Source of the DNA: Mrakia gelida
Lineage: Eukaryota; Basidiomycota; Tremellomycetes; Cystofilobasidiales; Mrakiaceae
Assembly (NCBI GenBank): GCA_024345305.1
Contig: BRON01000016.1
Span: 496,001 to 560,000 of the forward strand
Direction of reading: 5' to 3'
Length of the DNA stretch: 64,000 nucleotides
Shown: piece by piece, positions 58,087 through 64,000 of the stretch
Layout: each line of letters starts with the position of its first letter
Position numbering within the stretch: position 1 is the stretch's first letter
Notes under the pieces: generated by a model
What the model was told of the DNA's origin: nothing
What the model saw: the letters and a program-made list of their open reading frames with translations, nothing else
The model's database searches: none
Made by a program: the position numbers and the translations under genes

Positions 58087-60192
58087 ATGGCTTCTATCAA
58101 CATCCGACGAGACGTCGATGTACGTATCGTTTCCTTTTCCGTGCGAGCGAGGAAGAGGAGGGAAGGGAGGATGTGGAGGACAAAGGGACGGAACAAAAGT
58201 TTGGATCTTCGACGAAGCTGACCCTTCTCCCTCTCGTTCTCTCCATTTCGATGTGCTACAGGACAAGTTCTACGTACGTCTACTCGTTCTTTATCACGCT
58301 CTCTAGCTGACCCAAAGAGACCATGGTGCTGACCTTCCTCGTTAGCTCGTTGCGATTCGTCCCCGTCATCAGCGATACAAGTGAGCTCATTCTCTCCTTC
58401 CCTTCTTCGTTACTTCTTCTCTGGGATCGGTCACTGACTCGAGTCTTCCTTCCTTCGTCGTCTTCAGGATGCCCGTTCTCCTTACCAAGATCGAAGGAAA
58501 GGGAAACGGAATCAAGACGGTCGTCCCCAACATGAGCGACATCGCTCGAGCTCTCGCTCGACCTCCTTCCTGTGAGCTTCGACTTTTGCCTCTCGCTCGT
58601 TCTTGTCTTCTCGTTGTAGACACAAACATGAGCTGATGGCTGGCGATATTTTGTTCGTTCTCAGACCCGACCAAGTTCTTCGGAATCGAGCTCGGAGCTC
58701 AGGTCAAGCTCGAGGAGAAGTCGGATCGATACATCGTCAGTGGAGCTCACGACGCTGCTCGACTCAGGGATCTTCTTGACGTCTTCATCGACAAGGTGTG
58801 TTCCAGGTCATCGTTCTCTCTCCCTTCCTGCCTCGTGGCTGCCTCGCCTCGAGCTGCTGAGCTGACTCCTCATCTCGCGTCCCTCTACTCAACTCCTTAA
58901 CCTGCTCCTCTTTCCCTCCTCTCTCTCTCGCTCCCATCCATCATCGACCCCCAGTTCGTCCTCTGTGGAGCCTGCAAGAACCCCGAGACCGTCTACAACA
59001 TCACCAAGACCGACGATGTCTTCCGAGACTGCAAAGCCTGTGGAGCTCGATCCGCCGTCGACCTTCGACACAAGCTCACCACCTACATCATCAAGAACCC
59101 TCCTCCCGTCGAGAAGAAGATCAAGGGACTGAAGTCCGGAGCCGACGGATCCATCGCTGCCAACGCCGAAGCCATCAACGGGAAATCCTCCCCTACCGCC
59201 GAACCCGAGGACGGAGCCGACGGACAAGCCAACGCTGAGGTCGACGAGAGCGAGATCCCTGACGTTGCCGATCGACCCGACGACGACGACGACTGGGCGG
59301 TGGATGTCTCTCCTGAGGCTGTCAAGGCTAGGGAGAAGGCTCTCAGTGCTCAGTTGAAGAACTCGCTCATCCTTGGAGGACAGGACGGGGAGGGAGACGG
59401 AGACGACGACGACGATGCGGACTCGCCTTACGGACAGCTCAAGATCTGGATTGGGGAGCAGAAGGAGGGAGAGGGGTTGGATGAGAAGAAGGTTATGGCG
59501 AAGGTTAAGGAGTTGGGGCTCGAGAAGAAGCACAAGGCTGTTTTGGTGATCAGCGAGGCGTTGTTCACGGAGGAGGTCGTCAAGGAGATCCCGACTTACT
59601 CGAACTTGCTCAAGGCTGTGAGTCTATGTTCCTCTTTCTGTCGTCACATCTGTCTCGCGTCTCGTTACCACCTCATCGAGCTCAACTGACTCGTCGTTTT
59701 TCCTTTCGTTCTCCCTGCTTCCCTTCCTCGTCCTCCCCGCTCCTCTTACCCTCTCACCTTCCCCATCTCCCACCCATCTCCTCCTTCCCGCGCCCTCTCT
59801 TCCTTCCTCCTCCGCTCGCCTTCGCGCGCTCAGATGGTCACCTCCGAGAAGCACCAGAAAGCCCTCCTCGGTGGACTCGAACGTCTCGTCGGAATCACCT
59901 ACCCTTCCCTCATCCCCGCCGTCCCCAAGATCCTCATGGCCTACTACCAGGAGGACATCCTCGAGGAGGACGTCGCCAAGAACTGGGGGACTCACGTCTC
60001 CAAGAAGTACACGGATAAGGAGACGAGCAAGAAGGTCAGGAAGGCGGCGGGAGCTTTTTTGACTGTGAGTCGCGAGCGTCTTTTCTCGAGTGTTCTCGGG
60101 TGCCTTGGTTCGAGAAGACGACGTGCTGACTCGTTTCGTCGTTTGACTGTTCGCAGTGGCTCGACGAGGCCGACGAGTCTGACTCCGAGTAG
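58087..60192 (+). CDS. TIF5: Translation initiation factor eIF5
   Basis: GTPase-activating protein for eIF2 in the 43S/48S initiation complex. The N-terminal domain is [37 protein letters not shown], with the catalytic arginine region near the start. A zinc ribbon [11 protein letters not shown]...CKACGAR is at about residues 100-130. An acidic linker ([14 protein letters not shown]) precedes the C-terminal W2/HEAT domain, which includes [37 protein letters not shown] and [20 protein letters not shown]. It ends [11 protein letters not shown], the acidic-aromatic tail that binds eIF2-beta. The first exons are unusual: microexons of 12 nt (58262-58273) and 8 nt (58373-58380) encode DKFY and RYK. 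The model is complete, about 410 residues. Confidence 0.95.
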
Positions 60193-60652
60193 TTTTACAA
60201 CCCTCTCGTGTTGCTCGCGACGCGTCGAATCTCGCTCCCTCTTCTTCTTCCTCCCTCACTTGCTTAGTTCTCGTTTCTCGCTTCCACCGAACCCATCACC
60301 ACTCACTTGGCTTTCTTTCATCTTTCGTTTACGTCTCTCATCTCTCGTTCTCTCGCTCGCACACGATCTCAATCTGTACTTGTTTCGCTGCTCTTCTGCT
60401 CTCGCTCTTCGCAAGGGACGACTCTTTCTGTCGCTGCTTCTTTTTCTGCTACTTCGAGTACCAGCACGCCCTCACACCCAAGACCCTCTGAAAACAAAAA
60501 CAAGCCGAGGCGGAGGCAAATTTATCCCTCGGCTCGGCCCTCCTCTCCTCGACCAAGCTCACTTCAAAATTCGAAGGAGCTCACCTCCAACCCACCACCT
60601 TCTCCTTCCCTCCTTTCCCCCCTCCCCTTTCTCCCCCTTTCCACAGCAAACC
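60193..60652. other. Spacer between eIF5 and the coiled-coil gene
   Basis: About 460 bp, same-strand. The right end (60590-60650) is a CT-rich leader before CCATGG. Nothing else recognised. Confidence 0.4.
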
Positions 60653-62073
60653 ATGGCTCACAAACGTGAGTGCACGCTCTTGATATTTTGGTCGTGTAGC
60701 TGGAGCTGACAAGCTTGTTGGGATGATTCAGGTGCCAAACGATCCATCCGAGAGGCGAATCGAAACAAGGAGTGAGTCTCGACGTCCTCTTCTCCTCCTT
60801 TGCTCTGCTTCATCAGAAGGGTCTTGAGCTCGACTTGAGGCTGACCTTGCTTCTCCTTACCCTCTCTTCACCTCTTTCGTTCGCCCTTCCTCCCTCCCTT
60901 CCCCTCACCTGCCCTCCTCGGCCACCTCGCTCTCTCCCTCCCTCCTTCGCTCGCTTCGCTTCGCCCTCGCCTCAGAGGGAACGGCACGGACCGAGCTCCT
61001 TCCGGGAACGGGAACGAGAACCCTGCTGATTTCGAGAAACTCCCCAAGAACGCTATGCGGGTGTTGATGAGCGCTCAGGTCAGGGAGGATTACAGGAAGA
61101 GGAAGAGAGAGGAGCAGGAGGGGATTACTACAACGGGGGGGAAGAAGAAGAAGGTCAGTTTCTGGCTTTGAGTTGGGTTGGGCTGGGTGGCGGGGTGAGG
61201 GTGTGGTGGTGGGGAAGGGCTGGATGGAAGGGAGGGGAGCAGGGGCGAAGGGAAGGGAAGGAGGGAGGAAGGAGGACAAGAGACGAGCTCGAAGCTGACC
61301 TTCCTCCCTCCTCCCCTGTCGTTTCTCCTTCTTCCTTCCACTCACACCACCACCACCCACCCGCCCGCCCACCCACCCCTCAGGCCTCCACCACCACCAA
61401 CCCCTCCACCTCCTCCTCCTCTTCCAAACTCACCATCCTCCCCGGAGAATCCCTCCTCCACTTCAACCGACGAGTCGAAGACTCCCTCCGTTCCTCCGTC
61501 TCAGCCTCAACCAAAACAGCCCACGCTCACACGAACGACATCGCCCGTCAAGAACGAGAAGAACGAACCAAGAAGCACGACGATCGAGTAGCGAAACAAC
61601 AGGCTGCCAAAGCGGAGAAGGACGCTGCCTCGACCAACTCTGGCATGCAGGGAGACTCCAAACCCACCTCTACCCCCTCCTCCAACCCTTCCAAACCCAA
61701 ACCGGTCGCTCTCACCCCTCTCGAACAAAAAGCCAAAAAGAACAAAGCCCTCCTCCAGGAATTCATCCCAGCCGCATCCTCCTCAGCTCCTAAACGACTC
61801 AACCTCAACGACGTAGGATCCGCTCCTCCTTCCCTCACCCTCCCCAGGTTCGCGAGCAAGGCGATCAAGAACAATGCTTCGGCCGCGGAGAAGAAGAAGG
61901 AGAAGGGGGAGGCGGGAGGGACGGCTGGTGCGGCGGCTGCGAGGATGGGGTTGAGTTTGGCTCAGCAGAGGATTTTGGAGGAGGAGAGGGAGAGGGTGAT
62001 TTTGAGGTATCGGGAGTTGAAGGAACGGAAGGGGTTGGGGTTCGGTGGGGGGGCGTTGGTGGAGGAGAAGTAG
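60653..62073 (+). CDS. Basic coiled-coil protein, CCDC137-like
   Basis: About 330 residues. Short first exons give MAHK-RAKRSIREANRNKEGNGT. Next come FEKLPKNAMRVLMSAQVRED and YRKRKREEQEGI. After an intron, LTILPGESLLHFNRRVEDSL is a conserved-looking block reminiscent of the PGES..F..RV region of CCDC137-type nucleolar proteins. A Lys/Ala/Ser/Arg-rich coiled-coil tail includes RQEREERTKKHDDRVAKQQA, QKAKKNKALLQEFIPAA and RILEEERERVILRYRELKER. Strong basic charge suggests nuclear or nucleolar location. The name is a guess by resemblance; the gene itself is well supported by frame-preserving introns. Confidence 0.6.
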
Positions 62074-62679
62074 GGTTTTGTGTGGGTCTCTACGACGATG
62101 GAGGTTTCGAAGATTCTGCTCGCTGCTTGTGTGTGAAAGAGGGAGAAGAGAGAGAACGAGGGAAGCGAGCGCGTCTTGGTCCTCGTCGTTCGTTTTGGTG
62201 CGTTCATCGTTCTCACTCAAAGATGATCTCTCTCACTCTCCTGCTCATTGCTCGTCGGGGATAGCTCTATGATGAATTTCGACACGAGAAAGGAAGATCC
62301 GAACGCACGAAGTCGGACGCGATGTCGTCTCGTCTCGCGTCCTCGACGTGCTTCCCTCTTCGTCTCTTCGCCTCAGGGAGTCTCAAAGCAGCCTCCAAGA
62401 GCAGAACGTAAGCGTAGATCTTTCCGGCAGCTCTAATCGTCAACCAAACTAAATTGTCAAACCTAAAAGGAAAGGAGAGCAAAGTCAAAGTCCAAAATCG
62501 ACGAACAAACACAACGAAACGAGACAACAGAAACGAGAGGAGAAATACTAATACCCAGAACCGAGAACCAAACCACACACACACCTACCGAGCGAAACCA
62601 GAAGCAAAGTCTATACGAGCTGAGAACGATAAACGAGAGCGAGCGAGCAGAGGAAAAGAGAGCGAGACGCGTCGAGCGC
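62074..62679. other. Convergent spacer
   Basis: About 600 bp holding the 3' UTRs of the coiled-coil and glucanase genes. AC-rich text near 62440-62590 (CAAACCACACACACACC). No gene. Confidence 0.4.
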
Positions 62680-64000
62680 TCAGTTGTAAGTCCTCATGCT
62701 GTTGATCTGCCAGTAGGCGTTTTCGAAGGCCTGGATTCCGCAACGATCCAAAAAAAAGGCGTTAGTTGGGGGGAGACGAGGAAGAGGGAGAGGGGAAAAG
62801 AGTGTGGAGGGACGAGATGGGACGGGAACGAGCGAACGCACCGACGGGTTATTATCGACAAAATCGATACAGTTACTCGGACAGCCGGAGGAGCCATAAG
62901 TGTTTCCTGCCCAGTATCCACAGAACCTAACCAAAGGGCGAAGGAAGAGGGGAGGGGGGATGGTGAGCGGAGGTTTGAGGGAGGGAGAGAGAGCGAGAAC
63001 GGGCGAAGCGAAACGAGAACAAGAAGGAGAGTGAAAGGGGGGGGGGGGGGGGGGGGGAGGCTCGACTCACGTCAAATCAAAGATAATCTCGTGATCCCCC
63101 ATCACTCCTCCCGGTCCCTCAAGCGTACACCCCTGGCCCGTCGGGAAATCCGCGTCGGGTGGACCCCAGAGGGATTCATCGAGGGTTGGGGAGCCGGAGA
63201 GGATGTCGAGGGGGACGGAAGGGGAGGAACGAGGGAAGAACCAGGTTGATATGGCGGAGGGGGAGCGGCGGAGGATGTACCTGAGTGAATGAAACGGGGG
63301 AAGGAGGGGTTGAGGTTAGAAAAAGTGAAGGGGAGAGGAGGGAGAAAAGCGAGCGAGAAAACGAACCATCCTCCCCCAGCTTGATTGAAAGCAGGTCCGA
63401 ACGAGGTAGGTTTATCGGTGAAAGTGACTCCGCAGCCTTGGTTGGAGTTGAGGGTCGCGTCGCACTGGTTTGAGACGGGAGTTCTAGCGGTTGAAGAAGA
63501 ACGAGACGCGTTCGTCAGTTTGAGCTGGACTTTGAACGAGGACGCGACGAGGAGAAGGGAGACAGGGACTCACCCTCCCATAGTTCGCTGAGCAGGCATG
63601 TCGCAGTAAGGAGTGGTGTGAAGGGAGGAGAGGTTGGGTCCTTTGTTGTTTACTCCTCTGTTTCGGACGAGCGAAGACGAAGGTCAGCGAATCGAACGAA
63701 GCAAGAAGACGCGACGAGGAGCGTTGGGGGAAGGGAGACGTACTCGATGATGTCGATCTCCCCGCCAGCGGGCCAAGCTCCTCGAGTGACTGAGGAACGC
63801 GAAGAGACGAGTGAAAGGTCAGCACGAGCGAACGACGACGACGACGAGAGCAGATCGAAACGAAACAAACCTGTCCAAAACGCAGGCCACGTCCCGCAAC
63901 CCTCCGGCATATGGGCAAGGTCAAGAACGATCACACCCTGGCAAGTCAACAAAAGAGAAGCTCAAGTCAGCTCTAGAGGGAAAGAAGAGAGAGGGAGCGA
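62680..64000 (-). CDS. GH16 endo-beta-glucanase-like protein (5' part beyond window)
   Basis: Secreted glycoside hydrolase family 16 enzyme of the laminarinase/endo-1,3(4)-beta-glucanase type, acting on cell-wall beta-glucan. Exons read VIVLDLAHMPEGCGTWPAFW, TRGAWPAGGEIDIIEY (catalytic motif E-I-D-I-I-E, nucleophile and acid/base glutamates present), RGVNNKGPNLSSLHTTPYCD, FNQAGGGWYILRR, STWFFPR, WGPPDADFPTGQGCTLEGPG and ending FENAYWQINSMRTYN. An intron contains a 21-G run (63037-63057). The N-terminus and any signal peptide lie beyond base 64000, so the entry is partial. Confidence 0.85.
63037..63057 (+). repeat. 21-nt poly-G homopolymer in a GH16 intron
   Basis: Twenty-one consecutive G bases; on the transcribed strand this is a poly-C tract. 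Length is likely unreliable in sequencing and it can form a G-quadruplex. Confidence 0.9.

Overview
The window is fungal nuclear DNA. Genes carry many short introns (about 60-120 nt) with GTGAGY or GTTCGT donors, a CTGAC/CTAAC-like branch site and a CAG/TAG acceptor. Codon usage is GC-rich and genes are tightly packed, often divergent. An STE3-type pheromone receptor, CaaX lipopeptide pheromone precursors, a PH-CRIB PAK kinase and an ABC1/COQ8 gene occur together. This combination suggests a basidiomycete pheromone/receptor (P/R) mating-type region, most likely of a red-yeast or Microbotryomycete-like lineage. The lineage is an inference; no marker was compared with a database.

Layout. 0.8-4.9 kb: divergent OPI3 (phospholipid N-methyltransferase) and RPN9 (proteasome lid). 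5.2-10.6 kb: mating core, with pheromone pair I, the STE3 receptor and pheromone pair II. 10.9-21.6 kb: RPC2 (RNA polymerase III), UBC7-type E2, SRP9 and COQ8. 21.8-23.0 kb: pheromone pair III. 23.5-28.2 kb: PCT1 (CTP:phosphocholine cytidylyltransferase), an unknown acidic protein and CNOT11. 28.7-35.8 kb: STE20/CLA4-type kinase and PMS1. 36-46 kb: a single-pass membrane protein, GAPDH, a divergent pair related to a MYND-finger family, and a PalI/SUR7-type membrane protein. 46-57 kb: three unrecognised proteins and a second full MYND-finger paralogue. 58-64 kb: eIF5 (TIF5), a basic coiled-coil protein and the 3' part of a GH16 glucanase cut by the window edge.

The most interesting system is a family of six 40-codon pheromone precursor genes arranged as three divergent pairs. 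Each copy has a short N-terminal leader, a variable C-terminal peptide and a CTIA, CVIA or CIIA tail. All six share an intron just after the stop codon and a conserved element further downstream. The divergent promoters contain repeated CCTTTGATC sites (HMG-box type) and TTGTTC/GAACAA inverted repeats. One copy (6056-6183) is frameshifted between the start codon and the mature peptide. Pairs I and II flank STE3. Pair III lies about 11.5 kb away beyond four housekeeping genes, so the mating region spans at least 17 kb, and at least 27 kb if the STE20-type kinase belongs to it. The expected model is that secreted farnesylated peptides act on the STE3 receptor of the opposite mating type, with the PAK kinase acting in the response.
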